From Methylomonas sp. EFPC3 (GTDB lineage Bacteria; Pseudomonadota; Gammaproteobacteria; Methylococcales; Methylomonadaceae), in the NCBI RefSeq assembly GCF_029643245.1, contig NZ_CP116398.1, positions 3,348,001 through 3,412,000 of the forward strand: a DNA stretch of 64,000 bases, read 5' to 3'. A program made the translations under genes and the position numbers. The notes below the pieces were generated by a model. That model was not told the DNA's origin. It searched no databases and saw only the letters and a list, made by a program, of their open reading frames with translations. Within the stretch, counting starts at the first letter, position 1; every line of letters starts with the position of its first letter. Of the stretch, positions 26,451-36,129 are shown piece after piece.

Positions 26451-28334
26451 ATGTCCGCAAAACTTTCCCAGACCAAGGAGCAAATCGCTGCGTTGGCGTT
26501 TAGCGCCATCGGCGTCGTCTTCGGCGACATCGGCACCAGTCCGCTGTATGCCGTAAAAGAGGTTTTTCACGGTGGCTTGCCTACCGATACGGTCCACGTA
26601 CTGGGCGTGTTGTCGTTGATTTTTTGGGCCATCACTCTGGTGGTTACCACCAAATACGCCATCTTCATTATGCGCGCGGATAACAAGGGAGAAGGCGGCA
26701 TTATGGCGCTGATGGCGCTGGCGATGCATGGCTCGAAGGATAATCCGGAACGTAAACTGTTCATTGTCACGATAGGTTTGCTGGGCGCCGCGCTGTTCTA
26801 CGGCGATAGCATGATTACCCCAGCCATCTCGGTGCTTAGCGCCGTCGAAGGCTTGCAGATCGTTGCGCCGCGGTTGGGAAACTTCATTTCGCCGATCACC
26901 ATTTCGGTGCTTGCGGTGTTGTTTGTCATCCAAGCCAAAGGCACGGGTCGAGTCGGGCGCATGTTTGCGCCGGTGATGTGCGTTTGGTTTGCTGCATTGG
27001 CTCTGCTCGGGATCTTTAACATCCTGCAGCACCCTGACGTGTTGATGGCGCTCAACCCTTACTATGCCTTTAGTTTGCTGCTCGAAATCGGCTGGAAGGG
27101 CTTTGTCATCATGGGCGCGGTGGTATTGGCGATTACCGGCGCCGAGGCGCTGTATGCCGACATGGGCCATTTCGGGTTGAAACCGATCCGCTACGCCTGG
27201 TTCGGCTTCGTATTCCCGGCGCTGTTGTTGAACTATCTGGGCCAGGGCGCCTTGTTGATCGGCAATCCGAAAGCGGTGGAAAATCCGTTCTTTCTGATGG
27301 CGCCGCAGTGGGCATCTTTTCCGCTGCTGGTATTGGCTACCCTATCCACCGTAATCGCTTCGCAAGCCGTGATTTCCGGGGCTTTTTCGGTGACCCGCCA
27401 AGCCATCCTGCTGGGCTATTGCCCACGCATGAACATCCGCCATACTTCCGGCGACGAAATGGGCCAAGTGTTCGTGCCGGCTATCAACTGGCTGTTGATG
27501 GCATCGGTGTTCATATTGGTACTGAGCTTTAAATCCTCGTCCGCACTCGCTTCCGCTTACGGCATCGCAGTGACCGGGACCATGATCGTGGACACTATAC
27601 TGGCCTTCATCGTGATTCAGGGTTTGTGGCAATGGAACAAGCCCACCAGCATTCTGTTTTTATCCACCTTTTTGATCATCGACTTACTGTTTCTGTCCTC
27701 CAACAGCCTGAAAATTCCGCACGGCGGCTGGCTGCCGCTAGTGGTCGGCACCGTGTTGTTTTTGGTGATGACTACCTGGATCAAGGGCAAGCAGTTGTTG
27801 GCCCGCTACCTGGACGAACGCCGAGTATTGTTCGAAGACTTGGAGGAACGCTTGCGCGACCAGCCGCTGGCTACCGTACCCGGTACCGCGATTTATATGG
27901 CGCGTAGCGTACATGGTGTTCCGCAGGTTTTGCTGCATAACCTGGAGCATAACCATGTGATTCACGAGAAGGTGATCGTATTGACCATCGTCACCCGCGA
28001 GGAACCTTACGTGGAAGAGGCGCAGCGGGTCAAAATCCGTTCGTTTGGCGACAGCGGCAACTTTTACCGAGTCAAACTGTATTTCGGCTTTCAGGAGGAA
28101 CAGGACGTCCGCCGTGCGCTGCAGCTTTGTTGCCACGAAGGTCTGGATATCAACCAGAAAACCGTATCGTTTTTTATTGGTAGCGAGCGCCTGTCATTCC
28201 GCCGTAAAAGTCCGATGCCGAAATGGCGGCGCTCCCTGTTCAGTTTCCTGACTCACAATTCCAGCAGTGCGATCGAATATTTCAAAATCCCGGTCGATCG
28301 GGTCATCGAGCTAGGTATTCGGATCGAGTTGTAG
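26451..28334 (+). CDS. kup: Low-affinity potassium transporter Kup
   Basis: 627 residues with about 12 membrane segments and a cytoplasmic C-terminal domain, the usual KUP/HAK length. The hallmark N-terminus is ALAFSAIGVVFGDIGTSPLYA, followed by GEGGIMALMALA and ALFYGDSMITPAISVLSA. It imports K+ with protons. It is divergent from tonB. The start ATG at 26451 is the first in the frame. Confidence 0.96.
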   Translation: MSAKLSQTKEQIAALAFSAIGVVFGDIGTSPLYAVKEVFHGGLPTDTVHVLGVLSLIFWAITLVVTTKYAIFIMRADNKGEGGIMALMALAMHGSKDNPERKLFIVTIGLLGAALFYGDSMITPAISVLSAVEGLQIVAPRLGNFISPITISVLAVLFVIQAKGTGRVGRMFAPVMCVWFAALALLGIFNILQHPDVLMALNPYYAFSLLLEIGWKGFVIMGAVVLAITGAEALYADMGHFGLKPIRYAWFGFVFPALLLNYLGQGALLIGNPKAVENPFFLMAPQWASFPLLVLATLSTVIASQAVISGAFSVTRQAILLGYCPRMNIRHTSGDEMGQVFVPAINWLLMASVFILVLSFKSSSALASAYGIAVTGTMIVDTILAFIVIQGLWQWNKPTSILFLSTFLIIDLLFLSSNSLKIPHGGWLPLVVGTVLFLVMTTWIKGKQLLARYLDERRVLFEDLEERLRDQPLATVPGTAIYMARSVHGVPQVLLHNLEHNHVIHEKVIVLTIVTREEPYVEEAQRVKIRSFGDSGNFYRVKLYFGFQEEQDVRRALQLCCHEGLDINQKTVSFFIGSERLSFRRKSPMPKWRRSLFSFLTHNSSSAIEYFKIPVDRVIELGIRIEL

Positions 28335-28350
28335 TCAGTCTTACTGCGGA

Positions 28351-28812
28351 TTATTGATCGCGGCGCCCGCGCCAGCCGCCGGGCCGGCGATCGTCGCCAT
28401 CACCGCCGCGCTCGCGCCAAGCCCTGCGGCCACCGGCTTCGGCCGGCTCCGGTCGCGCCATCAAAGAATATCCCCGCCACGCAGACCGGTCCGGTTGATG
28501 AGCGTCCCGATCATGATCCGGCGAGCGGCCGCGCCAATCGCCGCGACGGTCGTCGTGGCGATCGAAATCCGGCCGCCGCCAGTCGTGGTGGTCATGGTGG
28601 TCGTGAATCCGGCCTTGCGGCAGGTAGTAGCGACCGTAAGTTATCGTCGTACCTGGGCTGTAATAGCTGCCGCCGCCGTAACTGCGCGAATAGGTCGGGG
28701 ACGAATAATAGCCATTGCCGTAACCCGAATAGCCACGTTGGTAGTAGCCCGTCGCACAACCCGACAGGGCGATAGCTGCGATGGAAAAAATGGTGACTTT
28801 CAAGGTTTTCAT
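28351..28812 (-). CDS. Lipoprotein with Gly/Tyr- and His/Asp/Arg-rich regions
   Basis: 153 residues. The signal peptide ends in the lipobox ALSGC (Cys19), so the product is lipid-anchored. Residues 21-60 are rich in Gly, Tyr and Ser (YYQRGYSGYGNGYY). Residues 68-110 are rich in His, Asp and Arg (HDHHDHHDWRRPDFDRHDD), which could bind metal or polyanions. No fold family is recognised and most of it is probably disordered. It is convergent with kup, 16 bases away. Confidence 0.75.
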   Translation of the reverse strand: MKTLKVTIFSIAAIALSGCATGYYQRGYSGYGNGYYSSPTYSRSYGGGSYYSPGTTITYGRYYLPQGRIHDHHDHHDWRRPDFDRHDDRRGDWRGRSPDHDRDAHQPDRSAWRGYSLMARPEPAEAGGRRAWRERGGDGDDRRPGGWRGRRDQ

Positions 28813-28884
28813 GACTGCCTCTTGGCTTTGCGGCCCTCTTGGATTAAGTTGGCTACAGCGTATCGAGGCAGACTTAATCGGCGC

Positions 28885-29760
28885 TTAAACTCCGGGCTGC
28901 ACCAAAAACCCCGCCGGTTCGGCAATCACCGGATTGATCAGGTCGCCAATCCCCTCGATTTGGATACGCACGGTTTGTCCCGGCTTTAAATAACCGCGCG
29001 GCTTCATCTTCACGCCGACGCCGGCCGGGGTGCCGGTGCTGATCACGTCGCCCGGCTCCAAGGTCATGACCTGGCTCAGATAGGCGATCAATTCGTAACA
29101 ATTGAAAATCATCTCGCCGGTATTGGCGTTTTGGCGCAATTCACCATCCACCCAGGTTTTCAGACTCAGGTTGTGCGGGTCGGCGATTTCGTCGGCGGTA
29201 ATCAACCAGGGACCCAGCGGGCCGTGGGTGTCGAAGGATTTACCCAGGGTCCAGGTCGGCGTACGCGCCTGCCAGTCGCGCACCGTCACATCATTGCCGA
29301 TCGTATAGCCGGCAATCACTTCGACGGCGCGTTCGGCGGGGACATTTTTGCAGCGCTGGCCGATGACGATGGCCAACTCGCCTTCGTAATCGACTTTATC
29401 CGAGATTGGCGGAATATGGATTGCCGCGGCGGGCCCGATGACGCAGGTGCTTTGCTTGGTGAAAAACGTCGGGTATTCCGGTTTTTCCAAGCCGGTTTCG
29501 CCGATGTGGTCGGCATAATTCAAACCCACGCCCAGCAATTTGCCCGGCCGTGGGATCGGCGCCAACAGCGTCACATCCGTCAGCGCGATGCGCGGCGCAT
29601 CTGCATTGATCAAGGCTTGCAACGCCTGTCGTGCCGAGTCGCCCGCCGCCAAAAACGCCAGCATGTCGTTCGGCGCCTCCGCGCCGGCGGCCACCACCGC
29701 ATCGCCCACCACCGCGCCGATTTTGCGCACGCCGTTGTCCAGAAAAGTCGCCAATTTCAT
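28885..29760 (-). CDS. Fumarylacetoacetate hydrolase family protein
   Basis: 291 residues. The family's metal-binding E-x-E appears in KVDYEGELAIVIGQ, with a distant aspartate in YTIGNDVTVRDWQ. The C-terminal ISTGTPAGVGVKMKP is also typical. Members hydrolyse or decarboxylate acylpyruvates or 2-oxo-acids. The substrate cannot be told from sequence. It is divergent from trpE and has no pathway neighbours. Confidence 0.9.
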   Translation of the reverse strand: MKLATFLDNGVRKIGAVVGDAVVAAGAEAPNDMLAFLAAGDSARQALQALINADAPRIALTDVTLLAPIPRPGKLLGVGLNYADHIGETGLEKPEYPTFFTKQSTCVIGPAAAIHIPPISDKVDYEGELAIVIGQRCKNVPAERAVEVIAGYTIGNDVTVRDWQARTPTWTLGKSFDTHGPLGPWLITADEIADPHNLSLKTWVDGELRQNANTGEMIFNCYELIAYLSQVMTLEPGDVISTGTPAGVGVKMKPRGYLKPGQTVRIQIEGIGDLINPVIAEPAGFLVQPGV

Positions 29761-29911
29761 ATAGTCCGCTCAGTTCCAAAAAGCGGGCATTCTAGCCGAT
29801 CGGCCGCAAATTGGCGGCAAGTGGGCGTTGGCGTTCGCCGCTCGGTGCGTTGTGGGGTACAATCGCCGCTTGATTGTTCGCGGCCCGGCCGCCCCATTTT
29901 GAGTTCCACCG

Positions 29912-31392
29912 ATGACACCCGCCCAATTTGCCGACTATGCCCAACAAGGCTATAACCGCATCCCGGTCTGGCGCGAAGTTTTAGCCGACCTGGACACGCC
30001 GCTCAGCGCTTATCTCAAGCTGGCCGACGGCGCGTATTCTTATCTGTTCGAATCGGTACACGGCGGCGAACAATGGGGGCGCTATTCGATCATCGGCCTG
30101 CCCTGTCATACCCGGATCAAAATCAGCGGTCAGAGCATAACCGTCGAAAACGACGGTACCGAGACTCAGGTGTTCCAGCACCAGCAACCGTTGCAGTGGA
30201 TAGAGGAATTCCGCCAGCAATACAAGGTGCCGGATGTGCCCGGCTTGCCGCGCTTCAACGGCGGCCTGGTCGGTTATTTCGGCTACGAAACCATCGGTTA
30301 CATTGAGCCGCGCCTGCAACCCAGCGGCAAACCCGATCCGATTGGCGCGCCGGATATCCTGTTGATGGTGTCGCAGGATTTGCTGGTGTTCGACAACCTG
30401 TCCGGCAAGATGCTGCTGCTGACCCATGCCGATCCGGCCCAGGACAATGCCCATCACAACGCCAAGGCCCGGTTGGATCGGCTGGTGGAGAAATTGCGCA
30501 AGCCGCACGCCCACCCGCAACCGCACGCGGCCGGAAAACAGGTCAACGAAGCCGATTTCGTCTCCGGATTTACCCAGCAGGGCTACGAGGACGCGGTACT
30601 GAAAGTCAAACAATACATCACCGACGGCGACTGCATGCAGGTGGTATTGTCGCAGCGCATGTCGATTCCGTTTAATGCCGCGCCGCTGGATTTATATCGG
30701 GCACTGCGTTGCCTGAACCCGTCGCCGTACATGTTTTTCATGAACCTGGGCGATTTGCACGTGGTCGGCTCGTCGCCGGAGATTCTGGTGCGACTGGAAG
30801 ACAACGAAGTCACGGTCAGGCCGATTGCAGGCACTCGCCGCCGCGGCGAAACCCACGAACAGGATCTGGCGCTGGAACAGGAACTGCTGGCCGATCCGAA
30901 AGAAATTGCCGAACACTTGATGCTCATCGACCTGGGCCGCAACGATACCGGCCGCGTCGCCAAAATCGGCAGCGTCAAACTTACCGATAAGATGATCGTC
31001 GAGCGCTACTCGCACGTGATGCACATCGTTTCCAACGTCACCGGCGAATTGCAGGACGGCAAGAACGCCTTCGACGTGTTGGCGGCGACCTTTCCGGCCG
31101 GCACCGTCAGCGGCGCGCCAAAGATTCGGGCGATGGAAATCATCGACGAACTGGAGCCGGTCAAACGCGGCATTTATTCCGGTGCGGTCGGATACATTTC
31201 CTGGTCCGGCAATCTCGATACCGCGATCGCGATCCGTACCGCCGTGATCAAGGACCAAACTTTACACATTCAAGCCGGCGCCGGCATCGTCTACGATTCG
31301 ATCCCGCGCAACGAATGGGATGAAACAATGAACAAGGGCCGCGCGGTATTCCGCGCCGTCAGCATGGCCGAAGCCGGCCTCGGAGGCAAAGC

Positions 31393-31396
<4 letters not shown>
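29912..31396 (+). CDS. trpE: Anthranilate synthase component I
   Basis: 494 residues. The chorismate-binding domain has [28 protein letters not shown] and [19 protein letters not shown]. It makes anthranilate from chorismate using ammonia supplied by TrpG, the first step of tryptophan synthesis. LLESVEGGE-like feedback residues appear as [15 protein letters not shown] near the N-terminus. The stop overlaps the trpG start (ATGA, 31393-31396). I see no leader peptide or attenuator upstream. Confidence 0.96.
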
Positions 31397-31983
<587 letters not shown>

Positions 31984-32022
31984 TCATTCCCGACGCGGCG
32001 CATATTCTCCAATCTCTCGTAG

Positions 32023-33255
32023 TCAGGGGTTGGTGAGGGCCGTCGGCAGTTCCAGCAGATTGGCCGTGGCCGCATTGTTCCCCAGCCGTCGCTTGATCTC
32101 TGCAGCGCTCCACTCCGGATGCAACTGCAACAATAGGGCTGCCACGCCCGCAACGTGCGGCGCGGCGAAAGAGCTGCCGCTCATAAAGTCGTAGGCTTGG
32201 TGCGGTACGGTAGTCAGAATATCGCGGCCGGGCGCGCCGACTAGCCGCGGGTCCCCGTTCTGTTCCGGACTGACCGCGATTACACCCTCCATATTTGCCG
32301 GAAAGCCGCCGCTTTGCTCGGAGCCCGGTGCCGCGGCAACGACGACGGTACCTTGCGCCAAGGCTTTGCCGATCAGCCGTTGCAATAAGGGGTCCTCCGG
32401 GCCGCTAAGACTCAGATTAATGATGTTGCTACCCATGCGCAGGGCCTGGTTCAACGCCAAAGCCAAGGTAAAGCTGTTGCAGTGGGCGGCCAGAGCGCCA
32501 GGGGCCTCCGGCCAGCAGGCGCGAAAGGCCAGAATCTCGGCGTGGGGCGCAATACCGGCGATGCCTATGCCGTTGTCCGGATGCGCGGAGAGTATGCCCG
32601 CCACGGCAGTACCGTGAAATTCGCCCGCATAGCGGTTGCCGGGTGTCGGCGCCGTGTTTTCCGAATATTGGATTTGGCCTTTTAAGTCCGGGTGCTCGGT
32701 ATCGATTCCGGTATCGATAACGGCGATACGCGTGCCGCGGCCGGTGGCAACCTTATGCAACTCGGCGATGTGCAGCGATTGAAATCCCGCTTGTAAATGC
32801 AGATATGGGTCGCTGTAGCCTTGCGTAGCGGGCGGCGTTTCGGCCAAAACCCGGTAACTGTGCATCGGTTGCACCGACTCGACTTCACGATCCTGTTGCA
32901 GACTGCGAATGGTTTCTTCTAGGGTGCGACTATCCGCTAACCGGTATACCACGCAACTGACGCCGAGCTCGGTCACCGGCCATTGCGCCACAAACTCCAG
33001 GTGGTGTCTGGCTGCCATGTCGTAAGCCTGACGCTCGCTCCAGTCGGAATTATCGTAACGGCTGCGAGAACTGTAGTCGTCCAGGACGTTTGCGGCCAGA
33101 ACGCGGTTAATGCCGCGATCGACAAAGGTCACCAGCAAACGCCGCTCTTCGGCGGTTTGGCTATCGCCCAATTGCGATAAATCGGGAGTGTTGCCGGCGC
33201 AAGCTGCGAGTATCAGCAGTAAACCCAGCGCCAGAGTGAAGCGTGATCTGTTCAC
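32023..33255 (-). CDS. Subtilisin-like (S8) serine protease lipoprotein
   Basis: 410 residues. The lipobox LILAAC (Cys19) predicts a lipoprotein. A propeptide-like region (about 30-135) precedes the S8 domain, with the triad Asp181 (AVIDTGID), His214 (FHGTAVAG) and Ser362 (GSSFAAPH). At the usual oxyanion-hole position, where subtilisins read AAAGNE, this protein reads AAAPGSE, so the asparagine is replaced. It follows the sigma and anti-sigma genes 5 bases after the latter, which suggests it acts in that pathway or is its target. Confidence 0.92.
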   Translation of the reverse strand: MNRSRFTLALGLLLILAACAGNTPDLSQLGDSQTAEERRLLVTFVDRGINRVLAANVLDDYSSRSRYDNSDWSERQAYDMAARHHLEFVAQWPVTELGVSCVVYRLADSRTLEETIRSLQQDREVESVQPMHSYRVLAETPPATQGYSDPYLHLQAGFQSLHIAELHKVATGRGTRIAVIDTGIDTEHPDLKGQIQYSENTAPTPGNRYAGEFHGTAVAGILSAHPDNGIGIAGIAPHAEILAFRACWPEAPGALAAHCNSFTLALALNQALRMGSNIINLSLSGPEDPLLQRLIGKALAQGTVVVAAAPGSEQSGGFPANMEGVIAVSPEQNGDPRLVGAPGRDILTTVPHQAYDFMSGSSFAAPHVAGVAALLLQLHPEWSAAEIKRRLGNNAATANLLELPTALTNP

Positions 33256-33260
33256 GACGG

Positions 33261-33893
33261 CTAGGGTTGGACGATGGGTTCGGCCAACACCACGTCGCGC
33301 CTGCTGCGTAGCGCGGACAACACCTGGTCTGCCGCGGCCGTCACAGAAACGGTGTAAGCGCCGACACTGTTTGGCCCACCGTTCCGGGTAGCGCCGATTT
33401 GGCTAAGCAAGGCGTCTATATCCTGTATCTGCAGACTTTCGGCGAACACGACGCGTAGCTGGCCGGCCGGATTCGCAACCGGTTTCGCGGCGGACAGCGT
33501 TTGGTATTCGGCGACAGGATGCGGCTGGTACCTGAGCGTAGCCGCCAATGCCAACAAAAAAATCGAGGCGCAGACGGCCAGCTCGCGCTGGAATAGTCGC
33601 CGCGGCCGGCGCTGATTCGGCGTAGTTGGCGCGGCGGAGCGCGGCGTTAAGCTCAGGCCGGCATGCATACGCACCCAAGAGGCTTCTGCCGCACCGTCCA
33701 GATCTGCGGCCTGTTGTACGGCAATCGCCAGTTGCTCCAAGGCCGATAATTCGCGGCGGCAGATCAGACAAGTTTTCAGATGGTTTTCAACGGTTTGCCG
33801 TTCCCGAGCTGCCAGGGTACGGTTGGCATACCAGGGTAATAACAATACGACTTCGGCATGGCCATCGACGGAGTTTGCGTGGTGTGGTTTCAT
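33261..33893 (-). CDS. Anti-sigma factor with zinc-finger and propeptide-like periplasmic domain
   Basis: 210 residues from the ATG at 33893, four bases after the sigma factor gene. The N-terminal ZAS motif H-x3-C-x2-C is HLKTCLIC. One membrane segment follows (LAVCASIFLLALAATL). The last 75 residues (LRVVFAESLQIQDIDALL...VLSALRSRRDVVLAEP) look like the inhibitor I9 / subtilisin propeptide fold, a match seen by eye only. That fits control by the adjacent S8 protease. A longer start at 33944 overlaps the sigma gene and is less likely. Confidence 0.82.
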   Translation of the reverse strand: MKPHHANSVDGHAEVVLLLPWYANRTLAARERQTVENHLKTCLICRRELSALEQLAIAVQQAADLDGAAEASWVRMHAGLSLTPRSAAPTTPNQRRPRRLFQRELAVCASIFLLALAATLRYQPHPVAEYQTLSAAKPVANPAGQLRVVFAESLQIQDIDALLSQIGATRNGGPNSVGAYTVSVTAAADQVLSALRSRRDVVLAEPIVQP

Positions 33894-33897
33894 GGTT

Positions 33898-34494
33898 TCA
33901 AGTCTCCTGCCGGGCGGCAAAATCCTGCAATTTTTTGCGGGCATGAAACATACGGGTTTTCACGGTGTTTTCCGGGCAATCCAGAATCCTGGCGACTTCC
34001 TGGTAAGACAAGCCGTTGTAAAAAGTCAATTCGATCACGGCGCGCTGGTCCGCCGACAGGGTTGCCAATGCCCGCTTCAGCCAGTCGGCGTGTTCCCGCT
34101 GCCCGGCCGGATTCGCCGCCGGGTCGCCGATACTGTCTGCCAGATCGGCAATGTCGAGTTCGTGCTCGTGCCGATTTTTTTGGGCCAATACCTTCAAGGT
34201 TTTGCGGTAGGCGATACCGAATACCCACGTCGAGATTTGGCTTGAGCGATTGTAAGCATCCGCTTTTTGCCAAACCACCAGCAAGGTTTCCTGGATTAAC
34301 TCCTCCACCAGTTCCGGTTGCCGGGTTGTCCTCAAAATAAACCGGAACAGGCGCGGATAGTACTGTTTGTAAAACGCTTCGAAGGCCATTGCATCGCCTT
34401 CTGCAATCCGTTTCAGCAACGCATATTCGTCCGGACAGATGTTGGGCCGGTCGCAGGCAGGAGGGCTGTGGCGGTTAGGTATTAAGCGCAGCAT
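33898..34494 (-). CDS. ECF-type RNA polymerase sigma factor
   Basis: 198 residues. Region 2 (AFEAFYKQYYPRLFRFILR...ELVEELIQETLLVVWQ) and region 4 (LSADQRAVIELTFYNGLSYQEVARILDCPENTVKTRM) are complete. It should direct RNA polymerase to promoters upstream of its own operon and others. It is held by the anti-sigma factor encoded next. The stimulus is unknown. Confidence 0.95.
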   Translation of the reverse strand: MLRLIPNRHSPPACDRPNICPDEYALLKRIAEGDAMAFEAFYKQYYPRLFRFILRTTRQPELVEELIQETLLVVWQKADAYNRSSQISTWVFGIAYRKTLKVLAQKNRHEHELDIADLADSIGDPAANPAGQREHADWLKRALATLSADQRAVIELTFYNGLSYQEVARILDCPENTVKTRMFHARKKLQDFAARQET

Positions 34495-34614
34495 GGTTTG
34501 AACCGGGAACTCTGACGATTGGTATGTACCTCGGTGAATTCCGCCATCGGCGGCAAAAGTTCAAACGCCCTGAAATGTTGGGTTGCCGATCCCTGGTCTC
34601 CCGGAGCCATGGCT

Positions 34615-35337
34615 TCAAAAACCAATGCTGAGCGAAAACAGGAATTTATTGTCCTGCAGGCGCGGATAAAACCCTTGGCTGCGGTGGAAACGCCACTCGT
34701 CATCAAGATTAACGTCCGCGTAGCGCAGGTCCAGCGCCAGATAAGAAACCGGAAACCAGGAAATGCCGGCGTTCCAGTAGAAATAGTCTGCAGCGAGCAA
34801 CTGCTCGGCCTGATGATAGCCCAGGCCGGCGGAGAATTGCAGATTGTCCAGCAGGTCGCGGCGATAATTCACCGCGTAATTCAATACGTCGGCGCCGCGC
34901 CTATAGGCGTCGGGTGCTACTGACGCGCTAAAGCTTAGCCAGTCGCGGTAGTGCAGCGCGCCGAAAATCTCGGCATAGTCGGCCCGTTTACCGAAGAGTT
35001 TGCCGTCGTAAACGTAACCGGCTGCCGACAATTCGGCCTGCCAACCTGAGCCCAAGGCTTGGCGCCAGCCCAGATAAGGTTTGAGTTCTATTTCGGCGCG
35101 GTCTCGGTACCAGCCGTCGTCGAAGCCGACTTTCGACAGGCCCAGGCCGCCGAACCAAGGTCCCGGAGCCTGATAATCGATCCGGGCCTGCACCACCGGA
35201 TTACCGCGGGATTTGGAATATCCCCGATAAAGGTAGTCGCTGGCTAAAATCAATTGACCATGCCATTCTGCGCCGGCTGCCGAGGCGATTAACGTTCCTA
35301 CTCCGGCGACGTATGACAACAAACCGTGGCGGACCAT
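34615..35337 (-). CDS. TorF-family putative porin (Gcw_chp)
   Basis: 240 residues from the ATG at 35337, with GGAA about 10 bases upstream. A longer frame starts at 35385. The signal peptide ends at ASAAGA-EWHG. The mature protein is a beta-barrel with the family pattern LASDYLYRGYSKSRGNPVVQ and alternating strands ending in FLFSLSIGF, with a terminal phenylalanine. It is probably an outer-membrane protein. It lies 120 bases upstream of the sigma factor gene on the same strand. Confidence 0.82.
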   Translation of the reverse strand: MVRHGLLSYVAGVGTLIASAAGAEWHGQLILASDYLYRGYSKSRGNPVVQARIDYQAPGPWFGGLGLSKVGFDDGWYRDRAEIELKPYLGWRQALGSGWQAELSAAGYVYDGKLFGKRADYAEIFGALHYRDWLSFSASVAPDAYRRGADVLNYAVNYRRDLLDNLQFSAGLGYHQAEQLLAADYFYWNAGISWFPVSYLALDLRYADVNLDDEWRFHRSQGFYPRLQDNKFLFSLSIGF

Positions 35338-35496
35338 ATTTTCGGATTCCATTTGGGTGGCAATTAGGCGGGTGCCGGTAAACATCGAGCGGCCGTTGCC
35401 ACAGCATTATTTCCGGTTTGGATTGAGCGTTCAACTGCCTGGCGGTTTGAAGTGGGTAAACCTGGGCTGGCTGCTGCCACAAGCCGATGGCGCCTA

Positions 35497-35970
35497 TTAA
35501 ACTGCCGCAGCGATAGCAAACGCCGTCTTGTCGACGACTCGTCTCAATACAAAGCTGGAATGCACGCCGCTGACGCCGGGAATGCCGGTGATGCGTTTCA
35601 GCAGCAACTCCTGGTAAGCGTCCAAGTCCTTGACCGCGACCTTGAGCTGGTAATCGGCGGCCTGGCCGGTAATCAACAGACACTCCATCACCTCCGGGAT
35701 CTCGGCGACGGCCGCCTCGAAAGTGGCAAAGCGCTCCGGCGTGTGCCGATCCATCGAAATCTGCACCAACGCGGTCAGACTCAAACCCAAAGCCTTGGCA
35801 TCCAATAGCGCCCGGTAGCCGACGATCAGGCCGGCTTCCTCCAGCGCCCTTACCCGGCGCAGACACGGCGACGGCGACAGGCCGATGCGGTCGGCCAGTT
35901 CCTGATTGCTGATCCGGCCGTCGGTTTGCAGCACGGTCAAAATTTGCCGATCGTAGCGGTCGAGCTCCAT
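35497..35970 (-). CDS. Lrp/AsnC family transcriptional regulator
   Basis: 157 residues from MELDRYDRQIL at 35970. An ATG at 35988 adds six residues. The winged helix (RISNQELADRIGLSPSPCLRRVRALEEAGLI) is followed by the ligand-binding RAM domain (ECLLITGQAADYQLKVAV). Such proteins sense amino acids. It is divergent from leuA with about 160 bases between them, so it probably controls leuA and itself. Confidence 0.93.
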   Translation of the reverse strand: MELDRYDRQILTVLQTDGRISNQELADRIGLSPSPCLRRVRALEEAGLIVGYRALLDAKALGLSLTALVQISMDRHTPERFATFEAAVAEIPEVMECLLITGQAADYQLKVAVKDLDAYQELLLKRITGIPGVSGVHSSFVLRRVVDKTAFAIAAAV

Positions 35971-36129
35971 AAATTGCCTATATCGCATTAATCAAGGCAA
36001 TAAATTTAATTAAAAAGATAATATCCAGCAATATTAATTTAATTCTACCGCCAATCTTCGCTATAAACGCAATCGCCTGTCTGCCGCTTCGGCGTATCGT
36101 ATCGCCAACTCGAATACAGGAGACCGACC

